Below are positions 45,554 through 59,100 of a stretch of DNA of 64,000 nucleotides, piece by piece (the first letter of the stretch is position 1; each line of letters opens with the position of its first letter). Both the position numbers and the translations under genes were made by a program. Location of the stretch: positions 124,001 through 188,000 of the forward strand of contig JAOTON010000896.1 in the NCBI GenBank assembly GCA_034440635.1, read 5' to 3'. The notes under the pieces are model-generated. The model ran no database searches, was not told the DNA's origin, and worked only from the letters and a program-made list of their open reading frames with translations. This DNA is from Lepas anatifera (Eukaryota > Arthropoda > Thecostraca > Lepadidae).

Positions 45554-48174
45554 GATGTTTTGTCGCTCCTGGTATTCATATTAAGAACTCAGTCACACCA
45601 AACCAGCGGAGTCCCAACACAGGTTGTGTGAGGTCATGTAGGTCTCCGAGTAAATATACCTCTATCATTAATCGATGACTGAGAAAGTAATGACAGTGGG
45701 ACTTGGAGAGGAACGGCCGTCCTCCCACAACATGGAAACCAACCTAGAATTGAGCCAGTTTCCTGCTAATTTACGGGTGAGTTTAATGATAAAATTCACG
45801 TGGTTTTGTGGAAGCTGTGGGTTTACCAGTCACAACTTCCGAAACATATTTTGTTCTCAGTACAAGGCCGTGGAAGAACTAGAGAGAAAGCGCCTTGAAA
45901 TTATTTCGGCGGATAGTGGGTTAAAAACGACTAAACAATATGGTTTTGACGAAAATCGGCCTCTTTGGAGTGGAGGGGACCAATTTCACCAGGAATGAAA
46001 ACGGCACAGCACCGCAATTATTAAAGGAATGTGGCACCTTCGACGTGATTTTACTGGATAGCCGTTTTAGGGTCGAAACCCGGTACTTATTTCATTTGTC
46101 TTGGAATTCGATATTTCCGTGAAAAAGCTAAACCTACCTGACACAGCCCTCCTCCCCTCGCCGGCGCTTTTTGCTACTGGTGTGACGAATTCTGACTACG
46201 AGCATCGCCAATTGAAGCCCTTGAAGCGTTTGTTGGTGTGGTTGCCGATCGTGACATATCCAGTCTGATATTTATTTCTTTTCTAGGAGTATTTTTAAAA
46301 TCAAATATTGAGCTTATTTACATTTTGAAGTCATGGTGGTTTTTATTTTGACTAAAGTACGCCTAATTACACTAATTCCGATTCGACTATCTTTTTAATG
46401 AAAAAACCAGCGCGCTCCAGAACACCCCACTGTGAATGGTAGCGGTCCATTCTGCGACAGCCGAGGACCTCTGTATTTAGCTACCTACACTTGCCAGTAC
46501 AAACAAGAATGGTCCAACTGGCGCATCAATGCCGAACTACGTCTTCACTATGGTTGGCACGGTGGTGTCCAGCGGGTGACTGGCTCGTCAGTAGCTCCTT
46601 CCAGCTCGGAACAACTGTAACACAATCACAAGCCTTAATTCAATATTGCCTACAAGGCTTAGCAACAGACATGACTAACTATGCCCAGTGGTTTCCACCT
46701 TTAGACCAATTCCCAACCTTGCAGGTATAGAGGAATAGGCTATGCGCTGCGAGACAACTCTTGTCCATTGCTCATCAGGGTTAAACAATATCCAAATGAT
46801 ATCTAGAATTCAGGATGAAGTCCAGTGATACGAACTAACAGCTTCTCTTATCATATCTAAGGTAACTTCAACCGCTTCAATTTCTCTCCACGCCCTCCAT
46901 CCTATTCAATTCTTTTCAGATGCCATTATGCATTTTAAACCCCCCCACACACCACCATGTTTACGTCGTGCAGACCCGCACAAACCACCACATCCTGTTT
47001 TGTCTGTCAGCGTTCGAAGGTTCGGCATCTCCTGCATACGTCATATTTGGGAGGTTTGGGGCGCACCGACGGCAAGGGTCATATGGCGCCCATACATCTT
47101 CTGCATAACCAACAGGTAGTTATTTGGACGCGTCAATAGGTCGGACGCAGCGGGCGGCTCACGCGACGCTCAGAGAAGTCACGCCCATTAGCTGATGACC
47201 TGGCGTGGCGGCCGGTCGTCCCTCGCGCTTCGCGGCAGGCGGCAGGCGCGGCGACGCACCCGACACCTCCAGCACTGCGGAAGGCGGCAAATGAACGTAT
47301 GGGGCCGCTCAATAATAACCCTCTGACCAACTTCCCAGTACAGTTTGGTAGGCTGAGAGTATAAAACATTTCCTGTCGCCTCTCCACCGCAGTTTCTGCC
47401 GAAGCTGCGGTAATGTTTCATTACAGAGCAGGTCGGACAATTCCATATCCAGCTGGGGACGTTCCAAACTCTTCTTTCCCAGTTCCGAAGAGTTGGCTAA
47501 AGAAGATCACGACGCTGAAAGCACAAAGCGTGCTTGCGGCACACTTAGTCGTTATCATCGACAAGTGAGGAGACCAGTCCATTTTCCGCCTCCTGATGCT
47601 GCGGCTGAAACATTGCCCTCCAGAACCAAAACCTGCCCGGATGTGGGCTCCTTTTAACTGTTCCACATGTTGTTTATACAATTTTCCGATATTTTTCAAT
47701 GTGGCTGAAATGTTATTTGCTTTGAAAAATAGAAGAAACCCGCCCTTTCCCACGCATTTGACGGCACATGTGTATAGTGTGCACGTAAACATCCCTTAGA
47801 ATGTGCAGACGGCGCCCATATACGTCGTGACGTCACGCCTTGTGCTCAGTGCACCGGCTCAGCGAACACAGCGAGCACCACCACGTGTTTGGAATTTGAC
47901 GCAGTCTTCGCGCTACACCATCACCACTATCAAATGTCGCACGTGCGCCGTTTGTGTGACGCATCTCTTTGCGTGTGTTGCGCGTGTTTTCTAGGTAAGC
48001 ATATCGTACGCAGGTATGACGCCATCCCCATTTTTCCATGTGAAGCGACGCCCCCTCATCATAGTTTTGCTCAACGCTGATTGACTGTATACAATACCCA
48101 TATCGCGAGAGTGCCTTGAACCTTGGTATGACAAGTTATGTTTTCAATGATATGTAAGCTACGATTTAATTTGC
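45554..48174. other. No gene recognised
   Basis: About 2.6 kb with frames up to 123 codons (47421-47792 minus; 45675-45998 plus), none with a recognisable domain, splice context or composition bias. One TGACGTCA lies near 47829. Confidence 0.35.
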
Positions 48175-48330
48175 CAGTGGCAGATATAAAGGGGGCTAGA
48201 GGGGCTAAACCTCCCCGAAATTTATTGATTGCCCACAGTAATCACATAGTAAGAGACTATTCGGGGTAAATGTGGGTTAGGGTTGAATCCTCTGTCCCGC
48301 CTCTGAAATGAAAGTCTGGATCCGATACTG
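48175..48330 (-). mobile_element. hAT-type MITE, GGCGGATCCAG family, copy 4 (156 bp)
   Basis: Ends CAGTGGCAGATATAAAGGGG and TCTGGATCCGATACTG are imperfect inverted repeats. Read in reverse the interior follows the family order, but it is more diverged than copies 1-3. No clear 8-base duplication remains. Confidence 0.7.
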
Positions 48331-48379
48331 AAAAATACAATATAACTCATGGGTCTTGACGACACAGTAACTGCCTGAG

Positions 48380-48577
48380 AAGGGCCGGGTGGCTTAGTGG
48401 CTTCGTTGCCCGTCTTCAGATCGGATAGCATGGACTAACGCGGGTTTAATCCCCACGGCGGGAAACCGCCTTCAGTGTCCGATTTGACCCATGGAAGAGG
48501 ATTCCTCAACACCCACGCCAATACTCCCTATAATTGCGCAAGTGTGCCTGTTTGGAGTGGCCCTAATAAAAATATAT
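48380..48577 (+). mobile_element. tRNA-derived SINE, family 1 copy B
   Basis: Matches 8861-9078 throughout. A-box-like GTGGCTTAGTGG, B-box-like GGGTTTAATCCCC, then GGCGGGAAACCGCC, ACACCCACGCCAATACTCCC and an AT-rich tail (AAAAATATATATAATATG). Confidence 0.8.
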
Positions 48578-48697
48578 ATAATATGTAGATGCTCACCAAC
48601 TCCCCAAGCTGTTGTAATATATTTCGGGAGTTTAAATAAATTCAATCACCATCTTGTGGAGACCCAATTGGAAGCGCTGCAGGATTTGCCAAAATTT

Positions 48698-48910
48698 ACC
48701 CGACGAAGGTCGGCTGGCGGCTGACTGGTGAGAGGGTAATTTGATCGGGGCGGCCGTCCCTTGGCTTTGTGGGACGTTAAGCTTTGGTTTCTAAATTTAC
48801 CCTCCATTGTGGAGACGCTCATTCGGATGGTGGGATCAGGGTCTCCGTGACAAGTCCACTGATGACTTTAATGAGGCTCTGACTCCAAAAACCGAACTTG
48901 CAACAACTTA
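48698..48910 (+). mobile_element. SINE family 2 body, uninterrupted copy
   Basis: Shares ACCCGACG(A/T)AGGTC, GAGAGGGTAATTTGATCGG, GGATCAGGGTCTCCGTGACA and GAGGCTCTGACTCC with 23877-24297, in the same direction. The tRNA head is missing, so it is 5' truncated. It keeps a single TGACTG at 48722-48727 where the other copy carries a nested SINE. Confidence 0.7.
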
Positions 48911-49541
48911 GACAGAATCTATAACAAAAATCTCAATGTCTTCCTTTGTTAGGAATGAAGGACTTGCGAGAAGAAGCTTCAATGAGCATCAGCCGGCACC
49001 GAATTTGAGATTCAAATGCATACAATGTCCGAATAGTAGCCGTGATTAACCCCATGACTCAGCAAGAGCTTCAGGTAAATCCTGCAGCATTTTCACTCGC
49101 GTCTCTAGAAGATGATTGGAGATGATGCTACCTAATTTGGTACTCACTCAGGCCTGACCTAACATGACCCATGCCTGAGATTCTTCCATAAACAACCAGG
49201 CATGAGGCACGGTGATTATCTTACGCAGCGGTTGGAAAAACCTCCATCTGTTTAAATGCGCCCCAGAAGGGAACTTTCTATAACGTCCCTGTCCACAATG
49301 ACCCCCGGCGCCGGCAAGGAACAAGTACCGATTTGACTCCTATATTTCGTACTCGAGTGTCTACAAAAACTGGCTAAAACCGAGCACACGGGCAGCTGGG
49401 CAACAGAACAGAGAAAGTGTATGAGACGGCGCGGCTAGTCTACAGAGAGCGACTCACAGTGAACGCCGCCTCTTCTCAGCTATCACAACAAAGTAAAACG
49501 ACAGAGAACACGGCGCCACAGAATCCACACAACGCAACAGC
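48911..49541. other. No gene recognised
   Basis: Unremarkable sequence that becomes GC-rich toward the candidate promoter at 49542. Confidence 0.4.
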
Positions 49542-49675
49542 TATAAAGCGGCCAGTGCGCGTGACACCGGCACTGCTCGTGCAACCTGATCTCTAGTAAC
49601 TGCTTCGGGACTCGACAGCTACAGCGACAACAAAGGGAAAAACCGCCAGCACGCCAGCGTCTCGTTCCCGGGCAG
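49542..49675 (+). promoter_or_regulatory. Candidate TATA promoter and noncoding first exon
   Basis: TATAAA at 49542-49547 sits in locally GC-rich sequence. A start near 49572 (GGCACTGC) would be 30 bases on. A strong donor, CAG/GTGAGC, follows at 49675/49676. There is no ATG-started frame between, so this would be an untranslated first exon of a plus-strand gene whose other exons I cannot locate. It could equally be chance. Confidence 0.35.
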
Positions 49676-49676
49676 G

Positions 49677-50340
49677 TGAGCGGCGCATGGGTCTCCAGCG
49701 GCGCCGCGTCTGGGGTGGCGCTAAAGAGAGCCGCACCAACGACACACGCCTACACAGTCGCACTCATACCAGTAGCCAGGTAGAGGGAAAACAGGAGTCG
49801 ACAAGCAAGGCGGCCGGCGTGTACCGCCAAAGGACGCGGCAAGAATAGCCTCTCTGGGTGAAATCCCCACTACTGGATCAATCCCAACGCCGACCGGGCG
49901 GGGGCAACGAATAGGAAACGAAACCGACAAGAGTCGATGCCTACCAACGAGGACAAAGTACAGATCAAACATCGAATATATAAAATGTACGCAACCAAAA
50001 ATATAATATAACTGCTGCAATAAGTATACATGACCAGAAGAGATAAAGCCTTGTTCGTCGTCCTTAACGACATTGTCCGAGGGCATGCACGTGATGTCGA
50101 AGACGACTTCCATCCGCTTGCATCCGCGGGCTGAGCTATATCGGGGGAGCTGCACAACATTCAGCGCATGTCTGCCTGCTTAATCCAGAACACAAAAACA
50201 AGTCTCACTGACAGGCAGAGACACTACCAGGATGTGACCGAGGTTATAGATTCTCTCACTGGAAAACTGGAATAGAATCCGCGGCTGCAGCGCGGCAGAC
50301 AGCGACGTCGAGCGCCCTGATTGTCATCACTTCCCACCAC
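49677..50340. other. No gene recognised
   Basis: Overlapping minus-strand open frames (49721-50155 and 49870-50160) show no domain. It may be the first intron of the candidate transcript starting near 49572. Confidence 0.3.
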
Positions 50341-50343
50341 GTG

Positions 50344-50520
50344 TGACGTCATATCCACCGGAGATAATTCTCACACAGAGGCGGCGTCACCGGCTCCACA
50401 CTGTCCAGCCCCAGTGTGACGTCACCGCGCACCAATGACGAAACTCGGCCGGTTGAGCCGGAACGCCCAGCAAACGGTGGCGGCTTTCCGTTTTTGGCGC
50501 CGTTTTCCCGCGCGTCCATG
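50344..50520. promoter_or_regulatory. CpG-rich promoter-like block with CRE, CCAAT and E2F motifs
   Basis: TGACGTCA at 50344-50351 and 50417-50424 (CREB/ATF consensus), CCAAT at 50432-50436, and two E2F-consensus words, TTTGGCGC (50493-50500) and TTTCCCGC (50504-50511). An ATG in good context (CCATGG, 50518) opens 49 codons to 50667 with no recognised domain. Motif identities are direct; promoter function is inference. It lies just beyond the 3' end of the minus-strand coiled-coil gene, so any transcript to the right would be convergent with it. Confidence 0.4.
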
Positions 50521-50655
50521 GAAACGGCGCGTGATGTGCGCGGCTATCCCGGCTGGGTGTTACATCAGTCCACCGAAACCTGGAAAGCGCTGCCTGAGAG
50601 TGAAACACGCCGGAGAGTTACTAAAGAAGTCCCGCAATCTGTTTCGCACGTCACC

Positions 50656-50661
50656 TTTATT
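50656..50661 (-). terminator. Polyadenylation signal for the minus-strand coiled-coil gene
   Basis: TTTATT on the plus strand, that is AATAAA on the minus strand, 175 bases after the stop codon of the exon at 50837-50977. Confidence 0.5.
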
Positions 50662-50836
50662 TTGTGACGTAAAACACAACCGATTATCCTGCGACCCAAT
50701 GGGCCTCTGGCAAGTAAATTGAGTGACCAAGGGGTCACAGGCGTTCCATAACCTTCCGGGAGTCACGAGTCCGCCCCATCCTATTCGCAGCCCTTCTGCA
50801 GCTGCCGGTCGGTGACGGTGGCCGTACGGCGCCGCC

Positions 50837-50977
50837 CTACTGGGCGCGGAGAGCAGCGATGGCACGCTCCAGGCCGTCCCTCTGGTCACGCGTGAGGCTG
50901 AGCGCCGCCTCCAGGCCGGCAATGCGTCGGTCCCGCTCAGCCAGAGCGCGCCGCAGCCGCGCGTTCTCTCCGGCCAG
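50837..50977 (-). CDS. Last coding exon of a coiled-coil protein gene (46 codons plus stop)
   Basis: Read on the minus strand, GCCCGGCAG/CTGGCC forms a splice acceptor at 50978/50977. The frame then gives LAGENARLRRALAERDRR, continuing IAGLEAALSLTRDQRDGL and ERAIAALRAQ, and a TAG stop. Leucine or isoleucine falls at exon residues 1, 8, 12, 19, 22, 26, 36, 40 and 43, a clear seven-residue coiled-coil pattern with charged residues between. Start phase 0 is assumed from the sense of the product. An AATAAA follows. The upstream exons are not found: the preceding intron is filled by the 55-bp array and must reach beyond 53910. The parent gene is not identified; bZIP-like, centrosomal and myosin-like tails would all look like this. 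Confidence 0.6.
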   Translation of the reverse strand: MAGENARLRRALAERDRRIAGLEAALSLTRDQRDGLERAIAALRAQ

Positions 50978-53910
50978 CTGCCGGGCGGCACACAACGTCA
51001 CGTACAGGTCACAGAGAGACATACCGGCCCGCTGCCGAGAGGCACACAACCGTCACGTACAGGTCACAGAGAGACATACCGGCCCGCTGCCGAGAGGTAC
51101 ACAACCGTCACGTACAGGTCACAGAGAGACATACCGGCCCGCTGCCGAGAGGTACATAAGCGTCACGTACAGGTCCCAGAGAGACATACCGGCCCGCTGC
51201 CGAGAGGTACACAACCGTCACGTACAGGTCCCAGAGAGACATACCGGCCCGCTGCCGAGAGGTACACAACCGTCACGTACAGGTCACAGAGAGACATACC
51301 GGCCCGCTGCCGAGAGGTACATAAGCGTCACGTACAGGTCCCAGAGAGACATACCGGCCCGCTGCCGAGAGGTACACAACCGTCACGTACAGGTCACAGA
51401 GAGACACACCGGCCCGCTGCCGAGAGGTACACAACCGTCACGTACAGGTCCCAGAGAGACATACCGGCCCGCTGCCGAGAGGTACACAACCGTCACGTAC
51501 AGGTCACAGAGAGACATACCGACCCGCTGCCGAGGGGCGCACGACGTCACGTACAGGTCACAGAGAGACATACCGGCCCGCTGCCGAGAGGTACACAACC
51601 GTCACGTACAGGTCCCAGAGAGACATACCGACCCGCTGCCGAGAGGCACACAACGTCACGTACAGGTCCCAGAGAAGACATACCGGCCCGCTGCCGAGAG
51701 GCACACAAGCGTCACGTACAGGTCCCAGAGAAGACATACCGGCCCGCTGCCGAGAGGTACACAAGCGTCACGTACAGGTCACAGAGAGACATACCGGCCC
51801 GCTGCCGAGAGGCCACAAGCGTCACGTACAGGTCACAGAGAGACATACCGGCCCGCTGCCGAGAGGTACACAACCGTACGTACAGGTCCCAGAGAGACAT
51901 ACCGACCCGCTGCCGAGACGTACACAACCGTCACGTACAGGTCCCAGAGAGACATACCGGCCCGCTGCCGAGAGGTACACAAGCGTCACGTACAGGTCCC
52001 AGAGAGACATACCGACCTGCTGCCGAGAGGTACACAAGCGTCACGTACAGGTCCCAGAGAGACATACCGGCCCGCTGCCGGGCGGCACACAAGCGTCACG
52101 TACAGGTCCCAGAGAGACATACCGACCCGCTGCCGAGAGGCACACAACCGTCACGTACAGGTCACAGAGAGACATACCGACCCGCTGCCGAGAGGCACAC
52201 AACCGTCACGTACAGGTCCCAGAGAAGACATACCGGCCCGCTGCCGAGAGGCACACAAGCGTCACGTACAGGTCCCAGAGAGACATACCGACCCGCTGCC
52301 GAGACGTACACAACCGTACGTACAGGTCCCAGAGAGACATACCGGCCCGCTGCCGAGAGGTACACAAGCGTCACGTACAGGTCCCAGAGAGACATACCGA
52401 CCTGCTGCCGAGAGGTACACAAGCGTCACGTACAGGTCCCAGAGAGACATACCGACCTGCTGCCGAGAGGTACACAAGCGTCACGTACAGGTCACAGAGA
52501 GACATACCGGCCCGCTGCCGGGCGGCCACAAGCGTCACGTACAGGTCCCAGAGAGACATACCGACCCGCTGCCGAGAGGCACACAACCGTCACGTACAGG
52601 TCCCAGAGAAGACATACCGGCCCGCTGCCGAGAGGCACACAAGCGTCACGTACAGGTCCCAGAGAAGACATACCGGCCCGCTGCCGAGAGGTACACAAGC
52701 GTCACGTACAGGTCACAGAGAGACATACCGGCCCGCTGCCGAGAGGTACATAAGCGTCACGTACAGGTCCAGAGAGACATACCGACCCGCTGCCGAGACG
52801 TACACAACCGTCACGTACAGGTCCCAGAGAGACATACCGGCCCGCTGCCGAGACGTACACAACCGTCACGTACAGGTCCCAGAGAGACATACCGGCCCGC
52901 TGCCGAGAGGTACCAAGCGTCACGTACAGGTCCCAGAGAGACATACCGACCCGCTGCCGAGACGTACACAACCGTCACGTACAGGTCCCAGAGAGACATA
53001 CCGGCCCGCTGCCGAGAGGTACACAAGCGTCACGTACAGGTCCCAGAGAGACATACCGACCTGCTGCCGAGAGGTCACAAGCGTCACGTACAGGTCCCGA
53101 GAGACATACCGGCCCGCTGCCGGGCGGCCAAGCGTACGTACAGGTCCCAGAGAGACATACCGACCCGCTGCCGAGAGGTACACAACCGTACGTACAGGTC
53201 CCAGAGAGACATACCGGCCCGCTGCCGAGAGGTACCAAGCGTCACGTACAGGTCCCAGAGACATACCGGCCCGCTGCCGAGAGGTACACAAGCGTCACGT
53301 ACAGGTCCCAGAGAGACACACCGGCCAGCTGCCGAGGGGCGCACGACGTCACGTACAGGTCACAGAGAGACATACCGGCCCGCTGCCGAGAGGTACACAA
53401 GCGTCACGTACAGGTCCCGAGAGACATACCGGCCCGCTGCCGAGAGGTACACAAGCGTCACGTACAGGTCACAGAGAGACATACCGGCCCGCTGCCAGAG
53501 GTACACAAGCGTCACGTACAGGTCCCAGAGAGACATACCGGCCCGCTGCCGAGAGGTACACAAGCGTCACGTACAGGTCCCAGAGAGACACACCGGCCAG
53601 CTGCCGAGGGGCGCACGACGTCACGTACAGGTCACAGAGAGACACACCGGCCAGCTGCCGGGCGGCACACAACGTCACGTACAGGTCACAGAGAGACATA
53701 CCGACCCGCTGCCGAGAGGTACACAACCGTCACGTACAGGTCACAGAGAGACATACCGGTCTGCTGCCGAGAGGTACACAACCGTCACGTACAGGTCACA
53801 GAGAGACATACCGGCCCGCTGCCGAGCGTACACAACCGTCACGTACAGGTCCCAGAGAGACATACCGACCCGCTGCCGAGAGGCACATAAGCTTCACGTA
53901 CAGGTCCCCA
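50978..53910. repeat. 55-bp minisatellite array, about 53 copies
   Basis: The unit (plus strand) starts GTCACGTACAGGTC(A/C)CAGAG, continues AGACATACCGGCCCGCTGCC and ends GAGAGG(C/T)ACACAA(C/G)C. Copies differ by a few substitutions (TCACAG/TCCCAG, GGCCCG/GACCCG, GAGAGG/GGGCGG) and by 1-2 base indels. The GGGCGGCACACAACG variants resemble the unit that runs into the exon at 50977. Because 55 is not a multiple of three and the unit lacks plus-strand stops, all three frames stay open. On the minus strand each unit carries CGGCAG/CGGGCCG/GTATGT, an acceptor-like and a donor-like signal seven bases apart. The copy number is estimated from length. Confidence 0.95.
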
Positions 53911-56900
53911 CGACAGCAATACGGCAAGCACGAGACACAGCACAAGTTGGTCTCACAGAGAACCACACGCACGCAGCAGTTAGCACGATGCCTCCTCGTG
54001 TGCCATTACAGATGCCATGGCATCGGAAGCAGGTCATGCCACAGGCAGGAACCCATCGCCTTACGTGCGCACAATGACCACCCGCACCATTCACAACACA
54101 TTAGTACCGTGGGATGATATTATTTGGGCTTCACGCATAGGTCACACTGTGAAACGCAACCGGAGTGGGCCAGTAGGCAGCGTACCAAATTAGCCCTGAA
54201 ACCGGCGCGCGCCGGTGGCACTACCTCTCCCGGAGCCCTTCGGGTATTAACAGAGTATTTCAGCAGCCGCTGATGCGCTGTTTAATCAAGGCGATGAATG
54301 CAGGGAGAACAAACAGCAAGAGATGAACAGGAGGTCAGCACCTGGGCTCCAGGGCACGCTTATTTAGCTATTGTATAACACAACTGGGGAGACCCCTAGC
54401 CTGAGGTTTTTTGTCCTCTTATTACTTGTTCCTTGTTGTTACAGTGTCATGCGTAGATTTAAAATATGTAATCCACAAAATCATTTTGCCGCCTTTTTAA
54501 TTGGAAAATTTCCATTGGGTTTTCGGTATCTTAGCAATAATTCAGAGCCCATTCTTTTGTTTTGCTGCCTGCATGAAGTCTGATATATGTATTTCGAAAC
54601 AGCCTTTGGCGAACAAAGCGAGTTTGTCATTTGTCCAATTTTGGGGCGGTTGCAATGCACGGGACTAGAAAGGTGAAGATGACAAAAATCTACAGTTTTA
54701 GTCGGTAAGTGGGACACTTCAATTAGAACAAATAGCCTAACCTTTCAACGCTGCATTGCAATATGGGTTGTATTCACAAGCAGCGGGGATGGCTTTACTC
54801 GACGTTGCTCTGGCGTTTTCCTCAAAGCATCCAAATGACAGTATTTTGATGACACTATTATTGGTTCAAACGGTTCTTTTCGGCAATCCACTGGCCTCAG
54901 CCCAGGGAAACAGCAACATAGATTGAAACTGTCCAATTCATTATCGGGCTTACTTGACCGGGGCGGGCCAACCGAGCAAAAGAACCGGTTTCTAACCAAG
55001 TGCGAATAGTGCGGAACTTCGAGGGCGGCAAGTCAATTCAAGAGTTGATATAGCTGCATATTTTGGGTACAAACTTTCATCCCCGATGGCGAGCTTCTGA
55101 TGAAGAGGGCATTGAAAACCAAATTTGTAGGATACCCTTACAGAGCTACGAAATGAATGTTTAAACGATTTGCACATCTGAAGAGTTACCTTATTGAATT
55201 CATTGCTTTTCTTTAAACAGGTGCTTGCTGCAGAGCAAAATTCATCTCCTTTGTGTTTTCCGGCATCAGGCGCAAACTTACTCTTCAGCACTTACCAGCA
55301 TTCCTGATTATTTTAGCACATATCACCAAATAGTTTAAGCTGCAGCTATTCAAGTTCATGACGCCCCATGACATAAAACCATGAGTCCGAGGTAGCGCCA
55401 CAGCACCATAATCTTACTCATAAGTGAACCTCGCTGAACCACTCAAGCGAAAATGAGCAGCAAGAAACGCCCCTGCAAGTTTTACACCTCGGCCACGTTC
55501 ACCCGATACCCACCCCAACCAACTGTAGATCAGCAGCAGATAGGCTCGGTCGGCATCAGGTCAGGTGCGGTCTCAAACTTAATCTCCTTGGTCATATCGA
55601 GTCCGCGGCTGGTTTGATGGAGCTGGATTTGCGGGAATTTGTGATGCTCTTTACAATGTCAATGTTTCCTTGCAACATAATTCATACAGTATGCTGATTT
55701 AATATCTGATCAATCAAGTCACGCAAGAAAACTACACACCGATGCTGCACTTCGTAGTAAGCAGTGAATTTCTCCGGACAAAGCAGGGCGGCCACGGAGT
55801 CTGCCATTGGCTTCTGTGCTAAGAATGTCGCAGCTTTCTCTCAAACTTGCAGATGCTACTATAAAAGTAAAGATAGTTGCTTGGAATAATTGGTTTCTCA
55901 GCACTGTTGTGATTCCAAGATATCGAACGTGATACTTTTTCGCTCGATATTTTGGGAGCTGCTGGAGTTACGTTTTTGTAGAAAAACTGATTATTACAAA
56001 AGGGCGCCAAACGAATTTTGCGGAACACATATTTGTAACCTATGCATAAAACTGTACCAGAATCAAGACAAAACCCAGGCAGGCGGTATCCTGTTTTTTT
56101 AATACTTGATGAAACACTATGGAGGAAGGCCACAGGCGCACATAAACATTGAATTTCACATATAAATTACGCAGTTCTGACGAGAGATCTTATCATTGCA
56201 TACATTCTATGAAACTAAACATGGGCAGGATGACAAATAAAATGCCACCTGCGGCGAAACTGATAAAGAACTTAACAATAAAGGAGATCACAATTCTAAG
56301 GGCATGGTGAGGATATAAAAAAGTATTTTGAACAGGGCTTAAACGGCTAACCTCTCACAGACTACCAGAGAAAGGAGTCAGTTTTCGAGTGTGCAATGCC
56401 AAGCAAATCCGTCCTCCCACGGGCACCAGACAGCCCTCTCGGCATGTGCCGATGAAGCTACGACTTGGCACGTTCCGATATCACCACACGCTGAGGCGCC
56501 CTCAAACTGCAACGCACAGAGCGCTTCCCGCGCTCCGATCCCCTGCATTCTAAATAAACCCAAACTCAAACACATTTCAATAGAAGGCATACCAGAAACA
56601 ACAGAAAGCGCAATGAGAAATGTAGCTTTTGTAGAAACAGAAGTATATATGACATCTAGTCGGGGAGATCCAATAAAGAGAAACGATGACGAATCAATGC
56701 GTTCGCCACCCACCACCCACCCGTAGGGCAGGCCAACACGAGTGCATGAAAAGGCGTAGGTGCGCGTGCGCTGCGACGACTTCCACGTCACACCTCGGCC
56801 GATGGCGAGGAGTCACAGCACAGACACGCGCCAAGACGGCGAGTCCACCCCAGACCGACCCCGCCCGCAAACCCGCCGCGCACGGCCACTTCCCGTGGCG

Positions 56901-57485
56901 GGGCTGGTGTCCGGCATCTTTGTGCGCAGCACTGCACGGGCCCGCTTTATTCGTGGCGACTGCACCGTCACGGAGCGGGGTTTGAAGGGCATGTGATATC
57001 TTGGTGTCCTTTTAGCCTGAAGTGGTTTTAGGGGTATTGCGATTCGAAAATGATGAATTCGGTTTTTTTGCATTCTTTGTAAAGGTCCGCCATCCATTTA
57101 AACGGGTAGCCAGGCGTGCCCCTCCGCGATCCCAACGACAACAGTAACCTTACGTTAACACCAGCAGAACATAAAATATTACAAGTCGCGGCACGCCCTG
57201 CTAGGAAAAGAAAGTAACTTATAGAAAGCATAATAAATATCATACTATTAGTAAAAACTACCAGTAGTAGCTCCCTGTAAATATACAGGCAGGAATAGGT
57301 CTATTTAGGTTAAATGCACAATAATTTAGCTCATTACCGGTTAGATTGTTAGTCTTTTCCAAACGGACTACCCAAACTGGAGATTCGTGTTAGCCTCTCC
57401 GAGATTCTGGCGAAAAGATAGAGGCCTAGTAACATTCGCCAGAGAACTCGGAAGACAGTAAGCAATTAGGGCAGACATGCAGGCA
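53911..57485. other. No gene recognised; possible upstream part of the coiled-coil gene
   Basis: A 16-base palindrome ACCGGCGCGCGCCGGT lies at 54201-54216. A GC-rich part at 56740-56990 has open frames on both strands, and 56378-56791 (minus) is open for 137 codons; none shows a domain or clear splice signals. Exons of the minus-strand gene could be hidden here but I cannot place any. Confidence 0.35.

Positions 57486-59100
<1,615 letters not shown>

Noticed and set aside
49721..50155. 144-codon minus-strand frame
   Set aside because: No domain, and the translation mixes hydrophobic and cysteine-rich pieces without pattern; not supported by splice signals.
51383..53726. Many minus-strand frames of 66-123 codons inside the 55-bp array
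   Set aside because: All are repeat translations of the same minisatellite unit and begin at GTG inside it.
50978..53910. CRISPR array
   Set aside because: The repeat is contiguous 55-bp tandem sequence without unique spacers, in eukaryotic DNA.
56378..56791. 137-codon minus-strand frame with an opposing 111-codon plus-strand frame
   Set aside because: No recognisable domain; open on both strands, which points to composition. It could hide an exon of the minus-strand gene but nothing supports that.
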